Counted from the stretch's first letter, positions 52,072 through 61,274 are shown. The stretch is DNA of 64,000 nucleotides from GCA-003244245 sp963822695 (GCA_963822695.1 CAWGJH010000017.1:69810-133809), one strand, 5' to 3'. Program-made: numbers and translations. Notes: generated by a model from the letters alone, not told the origin.

Positions 52072-52240
52072 AATTTGGCTCTATTGGATCTGCGCGCTGG
52101 CTGCGCCGGCGCTGGTGGTGCTGGTTTGTGTCCTCGCCTGCCCGCTGGTCCGGCTCCGCTTGCTGCGCGTGGCCTGGCGGCCGTGCTCGCGCGGGCCGGA
52201 TCGGCGGGCGGTGGTGGTCGGTATGCGTAACGGCAGCGAA
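52072..52240 (+). other. segment shared with AICE 1
   Basis: Matches 2690-2880 (minus) over about 165 bp with indels. One frame encodes a hydrophobic stretch (APALVVLVCVLACPLV) followed by Arg-rich RLLRVAWRPCSRGPDRR, possibly a small membrane protein, but the start lies next to the MITE-like end and is unclear. Confidence 0.45.
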
Positions 52241-52361
52241 TCCGTTGACTCATGGTGTCGTGCTGCTCCAGTTTCCCGCCCAGCCAGCTCGGATGGTGCA
52301 GGCACGCCCGTAATTCCTGGTCTAGTCCCAAAGCCGTGCAGTTAGGCGTTGGGTCGTGTTG

Positions 52362-53478
52362 TCAAGGGCTGTTACCTGTGAGGATGTTGATGTTGATGGT
52401 GGCCTTGTAGCTGGGTCCTCGGATCCGGCCGAGGGTGGTCTTGGCGACGTAGTTGGAGATCGCTCGTTTGACGACGCGGGGGGTGGTCCGCAGTCGGCGA
52501 TCGTGCATGAGGTTGTCCAGGACGTGGCGGCCGATGGCGCCGATGAGGTCGATGACGGTGCCGGCGATGACGCCGGCGGCCTTGATGAGCTGGTCGCGGG
52601 CGGCGTTGAGGGTGATGGTGAAGCTGCCGCGGTCGGGGTCGACGTCGGGCCGGCCGATGGTGGCGTCGGTGATCGCAATACGCAGCGCCTGGTAGGTGAC
52701 GAGCAGGGCGTAGATCTCTTGGTCGATCCCGGCCGGGGTGCGGGCGCGCGGTACCCGGCCGCCGAGGATGGTGTGTGTGAGCTCCAGGAACGCGGTCTCG
52801 ATCTCCCACCGGTCGTGGTAGAGCCGCACGATCTCGGCGGCGGGGCAGTCGGGATCGAGGATGGTGGTGACCAGCCGGTAGAGCCCGGTCTGGTGTCCCG
52901 CGCTGGTGGCGATGGTGATCTCGTGGCTGATGACGCGGACCTCGACCGGGCCGATCCGCGACACAGACGAGCCGTCGCGCAGCTGGCGGCAGACCGGGAG
53001 GTTGCGCCCAGCCTTGATCCTGATCAGCAGCTCGGCGCCGGTGCCGACGATCGCGGCGATCAGCTGCTGGGCGGCGAAGTTGCGATCGGCCAGCACGATC
53101 ATCCCGCGGTGCAGGGCGCGCGGCAGATCCCGGGTATAGGTGGTCTCCCCGATGCTGGTCGTCCCGAACGTGGGTGTCGATGATGGTCCGGGTGCCACCC
53201 ACGACTAACGCGAGCATGCGGATCATCGGGTACCCGGTACCACCGTGGTGGCCCCCGCCGCGGCGGAATTTCCGCAGGTTCGCCGGGGTGTCCGGGCCGC
53301 ACATCATGGTGCCGTCGATCGCGGTCACCAACCGGCCACGCCAGTACACGCCCTTGGTGGCCGGACCGGCGGCCGGGCCACGCAGCAGGTCGAACAGCCC
53401 ACGCAGCGGCGCCACGCCTATCCGACGCCGGGCTTGGGCCAGCGCTGAGGCGACCGGTGTGGCCACCGTCACCCCTCG
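52362..53478 (-). pseudogene. IS4-type DDE transposase, broken
   Basis: Two frames form one transposase: ARRRIGVAPLRGLFDLLRGP with the first catalytic Asp in LVTAIDGTMMCGPDT (frame 1), then after a shift near 53190 VLADRNFAAQQLI with the second Asp, RLYHDRWEIETAFLELTHTI with the Glu and the YREK-like region, and the C-terminus. The N-terminal 100 or so residues of the family are missing. Terminal inverted repeats were not found. It adjoins an NB-ARC remnant, so it may have inserted there. Confidence 0.75.
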
Positions 53479-53951
53479 TGCGGGACAAGGCTGCGGTGGG
53501 CCTCGATCAGCGCCCGGTCCAACTCACCCCGCCGATGTTGGGTCCGTTCGCGCAGATAGCCGTGGATGACGTCATGCAGCACCACCCGATCGGGGTGGGA
53601 CCGATAGTCGCTGAGCAAAGCCAGCTCGGCCAGGCGCTGGCGGTACCGCCGGGTCGCAAACGCCGACCAGCCGCCGGTGGCCTCCCAATACCGGGCCAAC
53701 ACCGGAGCGGGGATCGCCACATCCTCCCCGAACAACGCCAACTCCAGGTAGCGATCCCGCTCATCGTCGGTCAACCTGCTCAGGCTGACCCCGATCGTCT
53801 GTGCCACCGCCGTGTGCCTCTCCTGCGCATCGGTGGCATCCAGCGTGGTCAGCCCCGTCACGCGCAACTCCCGCAGGATCTCGCGCATCGACTCCTCAGC
53901 CCGGCGCCCGGCGTTCTGGTCGGCCCGCACCGCGCCATTGACCAGCGTCAA
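53469..53951 (-). pseudogene. NB-ARC/STAND ATPase fragment
   Basis: 160 residues with AEESMREILRELRVTGLTTL, TIGVSLSRLTDDERDRYLEL, FGEDVAIPAPVLARYWEATG and LLSDYRSHPDRVVLHDVIHG: the winged-helix part that follows the NB-ARC ATPase in actinobacterial STAND proteins, usually before WD40 or TPR repeats. The ATPase and repeats are absent and the 3' end runs into the transposase. Remnant. Confidence 0.65.
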
Positions 53952-54138
53952 CCGAGGTACACGCCACCCGCAGGTCAGCGCGCATCACCTGGCACGGTAG
54001 ACAGATTCCCAAGCTCTAAACGGACCGCAGGGTGTGCTCGTGGATGGCGTAATTGTCAACCACTGGCCGCGCTGTAGTCCGGGACGTGCCCAGGGAGCAC
54101 GCCGGTGGGGACATGAGCAGGACGGCGACGCCAGCGTA

Positions 54139-54381
54139 TCAGTCGTTGTCCGGCAGGTACTCGTTCTTCTCGTAGTACTTGAGAAGGTCGATGAACGTTG
54201 GGTAGTCATAGGTGACCAGCTCGTCGCCCTCCCACTTGGCGCCCAGTTCTTCAGCCCACTCCACCTCGTTCAGACCGGGCGGAGCCTCCTGGGACCAGTG
54301 GAACGGCACCATCGTGCTGAACTTGTCACGCCGACCCAGCACCACCCGGTCGCCCTCTGCTTTCGGCGCTGTCACAGGCAC
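54139..54381 (-). CDS. 80-residue acidic hypothetical protein
   Basis: From a GTG at 54381. The protein has an RRDKFSTMVPFHWSQEAPPG segment and an acidic C-terminal half with EWAEELGAKWEGDELVTYDY, TFIDLLKYYEKNEYLPDND. Codon use is balanced and the frame intact. No family is recognised. It lies just inside the attachment scar at 54456. Confidence 0.5.
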   Translation of the reverse strand: MPVTAPKAEGDRVVLGRRDKFSTMVPFHWSQEAPPGLNEVEWAEELGAKWEGDELVTYDYPTFIDLLKYYEKNEYLPDND

Positions 54382-54455
54382 CGATCCTACGCCCGAGGCT
54401 CGGCGACGGCATACCCACATCCGACCCCGTCCTCGCCGCAGGCCAACCCCGCCGT

Positions 54456-54572
54456 GTGCCATTAGCGTGCCATTAACACCGGTCAACCACGGTCAACAGC
54501 GGTACCCGGTGACCAAGCCTGACCACCGATCGAGGACACTCACGGCGCGGTGAGCACAGCCTTCCAAGCTGG
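54456..54572. promoter_or_regulatory. attachment scar A: integrase arms and tRNA-Gly core
   Basis: Tandem gtgccattagc/gtgccattaac (54456-54477, 11-bp period) is followed by ggtcaac repeated 10 bp apart (54481-54497) and, 80 bp on, the core cttccaagctgg (54561-54572) inside a tRNA-Gly 3' half. The same layout recurs at 56580-56712. The arms lie left of the core, so the element was on the left. Confidence 0.65.
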
Positions 54573-54604
54573 CGATGCTGGTTCGATTCCCGTCGCCCGC
54601 TCCA
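54557..54604 (+). pseudogene. tRNA-Gly(TCC) 3' half
   Basis: The anticodon arm with TCC at 54563-54565, a degenerate variable region, the T arm with GGTTCGATTCC, the acceptor strand CGCCCGC, T and encoded CCA (ends 54604). The 5' half (acceptor strand GCGGGCG and D arm) is absent upstream, so it is not a working tRNA but an att site left by an integration event. Confidence 0.75.
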
Positions 54605-54612
54605 CTCACAAT

Positions 54613-54645
54613 GCCCAGGTTAGAGAGATAATCCTTGACCTGGGC
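54613..54645 (+). terminator. terminator of the former tRNA-Gly
   Basis: gcccaggt (54613-54620) pairs with acctgggc (54638-54645), an 8-bp stem with a 17-nt loop. Located 9 bp after the CCA, it is probably the tRNA terminator of the original chromosome, which marks the right side as chromosomal. Confidence 0.5.
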
Positions 54646-55111
54646 CTCAGCGGTTTCGAGGCGTTCACTCCTTCACGTGCCAGATCACGTGACCGGCGCT
54701 GGCCCCGGACCGCGTCGTCGCCTGGGGTCGCCTGGCTGCTCAGCAGCATCCTGGGCGACGGTGCTGATCGCCTTGGGCCATCGCCCGGCCCGGCGGCAGC
54801 TACCGGCCGGGTACACCGAACCCGACGCCGACGAGTTGGCCGGACACGTGACCGCGGCCACCGACGAGGTCCACCGCGTCACTGCGGGCCGCGCTGGTGG
54901 GACCAGGCAGCCTGGTCAACCGGGCTATGCCCCGTCTGTGCTGACCCCTCACTATCCCGCCTGTACCCGCCTCACATGCCCACGAACGAACTCGGGCGAC
55001 CGACGGCTGATGATGTGGTCCTCTTGCACGAAATCGGGCGTCGCGGACTCTCCATAGTTCCCAGTTGGTTGCTGTGGTTCCCCAAAGCTGTGGTTTCCCA
55101 GAGGAGACATC
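54646..55111. other. no supported gene
   Basis: Frames on both strands lack family resemblance. The promoter of the sigma operon must lie near the end of this stretch. Confidence 0.4.
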
Positions 55112-55378
55112 GTGTCCAGTGTCATCATCTTGTACGCCGGGTTTGCGATAGCCATGCTCAGAGTCGCACTCATCCATGAGATCGTCGCGCAAAGAGCCTC
55201 GCGGCAGCGGCTCGAACAGGAACTCCACCTCGCTCTGACGCGCATGCTCGCGACAAGCCCACCACACGCCGTGACCGCCACCCAGAATCCCGACAGCTCA
55301 GCCAGCATGCCGGCCGGCCGCTCACATGGTTCGGACAGCGCCGTAACCTCGGTGCAACGAACCCGGAGGATCCGATGA
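55112..55378 (+). CDS. small membrane-anchored protein coupled to a sigma gene
   Basis: 88 residues from GTG 55112 after GAGGAGA. One N-terminal membrane helix (VIILYAGFAIAMLRVALIHEIV), then a charged helix RASRQRLEQELHLALTRML and a disordered Ser/Arg-rich tail. The stop overlaps the sigma start (ATGA). Its position suggests an anchor or regulator of the sigma factor, but it has no known anti-sigma motif. Confidence 0.55.
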   Translation: MSSVIILYAGFAIAMLRVALIHEIVAQRASRQRLEQELHLALTRMLATSPPHAVTATQNPDSSASMPAGRSHGSDSAVTSVQRTRRIR

Positions 55379-56490
55379 GCCGCCCTGACTACGAGGAATA
55401 TGCGGAGTTCTTCAGGCAGGAATACCCGAAGCTGGTGAAGTTTGTCCTCGGTCGGGGAATGAGCCTGTCCGATGCCGAGGATGTGGCACAGACGGTGTTC
55501 ATGCGGGTGTTCACCCGATGGGCCACGGTGCAAAAGCCACGCGCCTACCTTTACCAGGCCGCGAGGCATGAGGCTGCCGCACTCGCGCAGCGACAGCGCC
55601 GTCACCTGGACACGCCCCTGCGCCGGGCGGCCAGTCACGTTGAGCGCTCCGCCGAAGACGTGTACCACCAACGCGACGTCGGCATCGTGCGGGACAGCCT
55701 GATTGTCCTGCCCTCAGGACAACGGGAGGTCATGGCCAGGGTCTGCGCGGGTCACCGAACCAACGAGATCGCCGAGGTGCTCGGCACCTCGACGTCAACC
55801 GTCCGGTCGAACCTGCGACACGGGCGTGAAACGCTCCGCCCCCTCCTTCACGGTGACCGACAAAATCTCCACCGGCGGGTCGGAGAGCGGCTGTACGAGG
55901 CGTATCAGTGCGGGGACCCATTGCCGGACGCGCCGCGACTGATGATCCTCCAAGCATGGGACGAGGCGAAGGCCCACAAGGTGAATCCCCAGCGTGGCAC
56001 CGACGTAGATCCGCTCGGTTGGGACGAGGTGAAGCGCCGCCGCCGCGAATCCCCGATCGCCACCTGCCCGTGGGCACTGGACGCGCTAGCCGAGCTTGGG
56101 AAGACCACCCGACAGATGATGGTGGTGGTCAACGTAGACGGCGTGGTGCTGTGCCGGGGCGGCGACCGGGGGGTACTACGCCTCGCCGACCAGCTGGGAT
56201 TCGTGGAAGGAGCCCACTGGGACATAAAGCATGCCGGCGCCAACGGCATCGCGCTCGCCTTGATGACCGGGCGGACGGAGATGGTGTGCGGGTGGGAGCA
56301 CTACGTGCAGGCCCAACACGGCCTGAGCTGCGTCGCCGCACCGATATGTGATCCGCAGGGGCGGGCGCACTGCGTGTTGAACCTGACCGGAACCCAGCCC
56401 ACCATCCACCGCGCCATCCTGCGCGAGATCGACACGATAGCCATGCGCGTGCACCGGCAGTTGCGCACCTCGTGGACACCCCACACCTAG
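55375..56490 (+). CDS. ECF sigma fused to an AcoR-type GAF sensor
   Basis: 371 residues. Residues 1-160 are an ECF sigma factor: region 2 with YPKLVKFVLGRGMSLSDAED and TVFMRVFTRWATVQKPRAYL, region 4 with LPSGQREVMARVCAGHRTNE and EVLGTSTSTVRSNLRHGRE. Residues about 165-365 match the N-terminal sensor of AcoR/DhaR activators: RLMILQAWDEAKAHKVNP, VVVNVDGVVLCRGGD, LGFVEGAHWDIKHAGANGIA and a GAF core with EHYVQAQHGLSCVAAPICDP. The sigma-54 AAA domain normally attached to this sensor is absent. A small ligand probably controls it. Operon with the gene upstream. Confidence 0.75.
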   Translation: MSRPDYEEYAEFFRQEYPKLVKFVLGRGMSLSDAEDVAQTVFMRVFTRWATVQKPRAYLYQAARHEAAALAQRQRRHLDTPLRRAASHVERSAEDVYHQRDVGIVRDSLIVLPSGQREVMARVCAGHRTNEIAEVLGTSTSTVRSNLRHGRETLRPLLHGDRQNLHRRVGERLYEAYQCGDPLPDAPRLMILQAWDEAKAHKVNPQRGTDVDPLGWDEVKRRRRESPIATCPWALDALAELGKTTRQMMVVVNVDGVVLCRGGDRGVLRLADQLGFVEGAHWDIKHAGANGIALALMTGRTEMVCGWEHYVQAQHGLSCVAAPICDPQGRAHCVLNLTGTQPTIHRAILREIDTIAMRVHRQLRTSWTPHT

Positions 56491-56579
56491 CCAGGGATGT
56501 CTGTCAGGGAGAGGTGCGGCCGGGGGTACGCCGGAGATGGGCCTAGTTGAGCCCACCGACTCAAGTCTGAGCCGAGCGC

Positions 56580-56712
56580 GTGCCCCCCGCGTGCCCCTTC
56601 CCAGGGTCGTGAGCGGTCAACAACGGTCACTCACGTCACCTGTCACCGAGTACCCGCAGGTCGGCATTAATGCAGGCCAGCACCTTGATCACCGCCCGAT
56701 CTTCCAAGCTGG
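56580..56712. promoter_or_regulatory. attachment scar B with tRNA-Gly core
   Basis: gtgccccccgc/gtgccccttcc (11-bp period, 56580-56601), ggtcaacaac/ggtcactcac (56615-56634) and, 86 bp on, cttccaagctgg (56701-56712). Same order and nearly the same spacing as scar A, but the tRNA sequence beyond the core is lost. The following bases up to 56975 show no gene. Confidence 0.55.
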
Positions 56713-56975
56713 GGTTCACGTGTGGTCATCATCAGCGGAAATAGCGCGACGAGCCACAGGGGGTCGAGATCGTGTCAGGTTCGGGGCTATCCCGGCACAA
56801 ATCGGGTACCTGCAGCGGTCGGTGATAAGCGGTGAGGAACAGGAGCCTTGCCGGCCGTTGATGGATGTTCCGGGTATCTGTCATGGGATCAAGCGCGCCG
56901 CCTGCGGCGACGCGGATCTAGAGCGGCCGTGACACGTCCACCGTAAAGCTATCCGCTTGCGGACTGACCTTCGGT

Positions 56976-57767
56976 TCAACCGGCGGCGGACCAGCCTCCG
57001 TCGGAGGCGATGACTTGGCCGGTGATCCAGTCTGCTTCGTCGCTGATCAGCCACGCCACCAGGCGTGCGGTGTCGGCGGGGGTGCTCCAGCGACCGCCGG
57101 GGTTGCGCGCGGCGACGGCAATCCTCGTGCCGGCGTCGGCGTAACCGGTGTCATTGGGGCCGGGGTCGACACAGTTGACCGTGATACGGCGAGGCATGAG
57201 GTGGACGGCGAGGCTGCGTGTGAGCTGGTGCAGCGCCCCTTTCGAAGCGATGTAGGGCAGCTCACCCGGCATGGCCGAGTGATACTGCCCGGAGGTGAAC
57301 AGCACGACGCGTCCACCCGGGCGGTCGTCATGCTGCGCAGCGAACGCCTGCACCAGCAGCAGCGTCGCGCGGGTATTGACCGCGTAGCTGAGGTCGATCT
57401 CCGCCGCGGTCAGCTCCTCCAGCGCCTGGGCGCTGCTGCGGGCGTGGTTGGCGACGACGCCGTCCAGGCGCCCGAACGTTCGGCGGGCGGCGTCCACAAG
57501 TCGAGCAGGTGCGTCGTCGGGGTCAGCGAGGTCCGCGCAGACGTGCTCGATCCGTCCGCCCTGATGGCGGAGCTCGGCGACCAGCATCTCCACGCCACCT
57601 GGGTCAGCACCCCACGGCTGCTCCGCGTCGTGTGGGGACCACGAGTGCAGCAGTACCGCAGCACCATCAGCGACGAGCCGACGGGCCACACCGGCACCGA
57701 TGGCGAGTTGCCGGCTGGCACCGGTCACCAGGACCACGCGTCCGCGCAAGGACATGGCCGACGTCAC
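56976..57767 (-). CDS. short-chain dehydrogenase/reductase
   Basis: 263 residues; GTG at 57767 with GGAGG seven bases upstream. Cofactor motif VTGASRQLAIGAGVARRL (a widened TGxxxGxG), the GVVANHARS strand, catalytic Ser in FTSGQYHS and YIASK with Tyr and Lys (about 176-180), and VDPGPNDTGYAD. The C-terminus ITGQVIASDGGWSAAG is standard. The substrate is not predictable. It stands alone on the minus strand. Confidence 0.82.
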   Translation of the reverse strand: MTSAMSLRGRVVLVTGASRQLAIGAGVARRLVADGAAVLLHSWSPHDAEQPWGADPGGVEMLVAELRHQGGRIEHVCADLADPDDAPARLVDAARRTFGRLDGVVANHARSSAQALEELTAAEIDLSYAVNTRATLLLVQAFAAQHDDRPGGRVVLFTSGQYHSAMPGELPYIASKGALHQLTRSLAVHLMPRRITVNCVDPGPNDTGYADAGTRIAVAARNPGGRWSTPADTARLVAWLISDEADWITGQVIASDGGWSAAG

Positions 57768-57964
57768 GAGTGGACCTCCAACTCCAAGGGTGTAAAGGGA
57801 TAGTGCTCCGATTCAGACTGATCATCGGGGTTCAGTTCCGACAGCGTCTGCCTGACCGGGCGGCATCATGTCAACGCAGCTCACGCCGTGCCATTGGCTT
57901 CCTTCCTGGGCCGCAAGCCGATCCGCCGATCGTGGTGCGGACGCTGTGGCACGGGGTCGAGCCC

Positions 57965-58519
57965 TCAGATCTGGTTGATGTGGGCGACCAGGTCGCGGTA
58001 GGTCCGATCCACCTTCCCGGCCACGGTCATCACGGTGCGGGTGCCCGGTCGGCTCGCGACGACCTCAAGTAGTCGGTCGTACATCGCCGGTAGTTCGCCG
58101 ACTCCGCCGCTGCGTTCCCGCAACGCCGCAGCGTCACGGTGAGCGGGCGTCTCGGGCCGGCTCAAGCGTTGGACGAAGCGGTGGGTGGCGTCCTGCGGGC
58201 TGCTGAGCAAGGCGAGTTCGACAAAGTCGGCGCCGACCTGCTGGCAGAGTTGCTCCAGTTCAATTATGAAGTCGATCCGGCCGAGGAACTGCGGGACCAG
58301 GACATCCCTGCCCGCTGTGAGCTGGACCCGGGCCATCTCCACCGCCATGCCTCGCGCGATGAGGCCGGCCTCGGTGGGTTGGTCCAGCCAGCCACCGAGC
58401 ATCGCGCGGACCACGTCGATGTCCAGGGCCAGCGTCAGTGGGTGCGCATCGGCATACATCCGCGCCAGCGTCGACTTGCCGCTACCAGGAGCCCCGTTGA
58501 TCAGTATCAGACGAGCCAC
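57965..58519 (-). CDS. P-loop kinase-like ATPase
   Basis: 184 residues with P-loop NGAPGSGKSTLARMY (8-22), DIDVVRAMLGGW as lid start, QLTAGRDVLVPQFLGR, and SRPETPAHRD as a basic lid segment. Size and layout fit small-molecule kinases of the AAA_33 type (shikimate-, gluconate- or antibiotic-kinase-like). Substrate unknown. Stands alone. Confidence 0.7.
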   Translation of the reverse strand: MARLILINGAPGSGKSTLARMYADAHPLTLALDIDVVRAMLGGWLDQPTEAGLIARGMAVEMARVQLTAGRDVLVPQFLGRIDFIIELEQLCQQVGADFVELALLSSPQDATHRFVQRLSRPETPAHRDAAALRERSGGVGELPAMYDRLLEVVASRPGTRTVMTVAGKVDRTYRDLVAHINQI

Positions 58520-59171
58520 GCGTCGTGACTTTACGGGCCCTCGCGGGCAATGCCGAGACCGATCGTTGGCCGGGAGGGGAGAAGGTGGCCTGAATCTTGG
58601 GTGGTGTGGTTACGGACGCCAGATGTCGAGCGCGATCTCCCGGAGGTGCTCGCTGAACACCCCGGTCGGGCTCGCGCCATGGAGCAACTGACGCAGCTCG
58701 GTCACAAATGGGGGCCAACGAAGCCGGCCGCGCGGTAGACCCTGTCCTCATCAGCGGGCGTGCCATGAGGAAGCGAGGTATGTGGTGGCGTGGACATGGA
58801 GGCAGGCCCCGTCTTCATCCAGCATGCTGTGAACCGTGGCGGCGACCCGAAACCGGTCCATCCAGTGGAACGACTGCGTCCGCATAGGGAACGCGGCCAC
58901 GAGCGTGATACGCCGCGCTGCCGCCATACAGCGACGGATCCCACGACCACTCGATCTCAGTCACCAGCAACCACTACCCACACACAGCGCGCTCCGCTCC
59001 CGACAAATCATCCCCTTCACAGAGTCCCGCCGCGTAGCCATGGCCTTTCGATCGGCCGCCCTCCCGGCAAGGAAACCTCATGCCTCCGGCGGGCCTCCAC
59101 TCCGGGATCGTCCCAACGCTGGCAACGAGGTTGGTGGGTCATTGGGCGGCGCGGGTATCCATGCCATAAGA
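58520..59171. other. no supported gene
   Basis: GC-rich frames on both strands show no recognisable protein and no good ribosome sites. Probably old element DNA. Confidence 0.4.
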
Positions 59172-59301
59172 TTCGGCCAGGTTAGGGTCAGTTCTCGACC
59201 CCGTGATCGTCTCTTCTTAGACTTCTCTACCTCATCTGGTCTCACTTGGTCTCCCAGGGGTGGTAGTCTTGTCTCGTTTCGCGACGAAGGAGGTCAACTC
59301 G
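59172..59301 (+). promoter_or_regulatory. conserved upstream region of modular regulator 2
   Basis: Counterpart of 48036-48166 with the same blocks (TTCGGCCAGGT, CCCGTGATCGTCTCTTCT, TAGTCT, AAGGAGG). The repeats tctggtctca/cttggtctcc near 59236-59252 are additional. Confidence 0.7.
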
Positions 59302-60255
59302 TTGGACGCCGAGCTCATCGTGCTCAAGGTGCTGCTCCAGCAGCGCCACCTGCAGACCCACCGCGCCTTTTGTCGTGAGTACGACAGGGTCGCTGCGGTC
59401 ATCGATCCTACTCTGCGGGGTGCTTGGCCGAGCAAGGCGCAGTTCTACCGGTGGCTTTCCGGTGACTTGGTTGGACTTCCGTATACGGACCACTGTCGGA
59501 TTCTGGAGGGCATGTTTCCTGACTGGAAGGTCGATCAACTGTTTCGCGTGCACGATGGTGGAATCGAGTTCGTACCTGAACCGGCTACACCGCAGATGCA
59601 AAAGCCGACTCGAGCTGTCCCGTCAACTGCGCCAGTCGATCAGCTCAAGGAAGCCGGGATCTCTCATCTGTGGCCTCGCATCAACCCAGCTGTACTTGAC
59701 GATTTAGTGGAACGTGTCAACAACGCCCGTGAAGAGATCACAGTTTTTGGACTAACCCGGAACTTCTATGCCAAAGACGATATACTTCCATTATTCGAAG
59801 CGAAAGCAAGTGAGATACCAGTAACGTTCTACGTCATGGATCCGAACTGCGATTCCCGGCGAGATAGATATCGCATCGAACCCGTCGAAGCCGCAATGGA
59901 GGATCCTGCGCGATATGCACGCGAGATCCTTCGGCCACTCTTTGACGCTTCACAAAGAATAATACCCACAACGCCATCGGCTGGAATGAAAATATTCACC
60001 TTCAACTTTCCATGCTCTTTTGCAATAGAAAAGATTGATCGAAGCTGTCGCGTGATGCTCTACGGTCACGGCAAACGAGGCACAGAGGGACCGATGCTCG
60101 TCTTCGACGAAGGCACGCCATATTGGACTTATTTCACGGACCAAATCCAATGGCTTGAGCGACTCGCCGCTAACCCGCGCGAGCCTTGGGTGAGCAAAGG
60201 GCTAGTCGTTCGCGCGCTGGACGAGGCTAACCTTCTCGGCGATAGAGAGGTCTAG
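59302..60255 (+). CDS. modular regulator: HTH-like N-domain plus DUF5919-like C-domain
   Basis: 317 residues from a TTG at 59302, equal in position to the TTG of its paralogue; an in-frame GTG upstream lacks a matching site. Residues 1-95 are about 85 percent like the 48167 protein (LQTHRAFCREYDRV, PSKAQFYRWLSGD, DHCRILEGMFPDWKVDQLF). The C-terminal part (about 120-310) has REEITVFGLTRNF, IPVTFYVMDPNCDSRRDRYR, AREILRPLF and VMLYGHGKRGTEGPMLVF, resembling DUF5919, a phospholipase-D-like sensor without evident catalytic HKD motif. A strong terminator follows. Confidence 0.65.
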   Translation: MDAELIVLKVLLQQRHLQTHRAFCREYDRVAAVIDPTLRGAWPSKAQFYRWLSGDLVGLPYTDHCRILEGMFPDWKVDQLFRVHDGGIEFVPEPATPQMQKPTRAVPSTAPVDQLKEAGISHLWPRINPAVLDDLVERVNNAREEITVFGLTRNFYAKDDILPLFEAKASEIPVTFYVMDPNCDSRRDRYRIEPVEAAMEDPARYAREILRPLFDASQRIIPTTPSAGMKIFTFNFPCSFAIEKIDRSCRVMLYGHGKRGTEGPMLVFDEGTPYWTYFTDQIQWLERLAANPREPWVSKGLVVRALDEANLLGDREV

Positions 60256-60260
60256 GGGAT

Positions 60261-60291
60261 CACGGAGCGCCGCTTGCGGCGGCGCTCCGTG
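60261..60291 (+). terminator. strong terminator after modular regulator 2
   Basis: A perfect 13-bp stem (60261-60273 with 60279-60291) with loop ttgcg, 5 bp after the stop codon. No U-run, as usual for actinomycetes. Confidence 0.75.
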
Positions 60292-60488
60292 GGCGAACTG
60301 ACCTGCTTTCGCACTTGCTCGCTCGGGCCGGCCCGCGAGCTTGCGTGGTCCCCACAGGTGCCGCCCACCTACACTGGATCTCCAGTAATTGCAATCGCAA
60401 GCCGATTGGAGCCTGCGGCTGCAACCTGCCGTAGTCAACTGGCGTGACTACACCGGCGTCGGTGCGTACGCGCTGCCCCTGCGCCGGG

Positions 60489-60773
60489 TTAGTGCCTGCC
60501 CTGTACGAAGGGGTGCTTATCTGAGCCGCCCACGTTATTTGCGTCCCTCACGAAGTCCCGCATCGCTTCATCGAATTCCGGGACGCCGCCACGGTTGCAG
60601 TCTACGATGATGCCTAGACGCTGGGCCAGAGGCCAAACGGGCAAGTCTGGATTAAATACGAGGTTCCTGTTACGAGCCGCTTGCACTAAAGACACAAAGC
60701 CGTCGTAATCGCCATCCTCGATCTCCTGTAGGTCCCGTAGAACAGCAGCCCTATCAATCTTCTTGCCTCTCAC
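60489..60773 (-). CDS. 94-residue hypothetical protein
   Basis: From GTG 60773. Sequence starts basic (MRGKKIDRAAVLRDL), then acidic EIEDGDYDGFVSLVQAARN, LPVWPLAQRLGIIVDC and FDEAMRDFVRDANNVGGSD. It looks like a small globular alpha/beta protein. Composition is more AT-rich than the flanks, in line with acquired DNA. No family is recognised; an immunity or antitoxin role would be a guess. Confidence 0.5.
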   Translation of the reverse strand: MRGKKIDRAAVLRDLQEIEDGDYDGFVSLVQAARNRNLVFNPDLPVWPLAQRLGIIVDCNRGGVPEFDEAMRDFVRDANNVGGSDKHPFVQGRH

Positions 60774-61274
60774 CAGTCGCCACCCTCCAGATCTAAATAT
60801 GCCCTCAACTGCTCACCGCCCGCACCGACGATCACATCTTCATCAGTCTTGCCCCGCTCGGGCACCGTGCGGGGCAAGACTACACGCCAAGATCAGTGTA
60901 TTGCCGCGCCCACTTCCCGACCTCCGGCGCCCTGGCCTGCGTGGTCGCCGCAGCGCCCTCGACTCGCCAGTCCGGCACACCCGCGTCGCGAGTGTCCGAC
61001 TGGCCGCAGCGGACAAGCAGTAACGCGACGCGATCTCGCGACATCGCCCGGCGACAGCCAGTGACGGGGCACCTCGCACCCATCCTGACCTGCGGCATAA
61101 CCGTTTTGCAGCGTTGGTCGTCTGCGGACGGTGCCGTCGGGCCCTGCGGTAGATCCGCGTCGACCAACCTCGAACACGTACGCTCACCTGTGGTCGGGCG
61201 CGGACGGCCGGAGTACATGCGGTGCCGCGCGCAGTCGAGCGCCGGCTGGCAGAGCCGGGGGAGTAAGGAGCGAT
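60774..61274. other. no gene; right edge of the insertion zone
   Basis: Frames here are Arg/Ser-rich shadows. The stretch must contain the promoter of rsfS and the junction where backbone sequence resumes; neither is clear. Confidence 0.4.

Noticed and set aside
56537..56932. 131-codon open frame between the sigma gene and the SDR gene
   Set aside because: It runs through attachment scar B and has no family resemblance; treated as noncoding.
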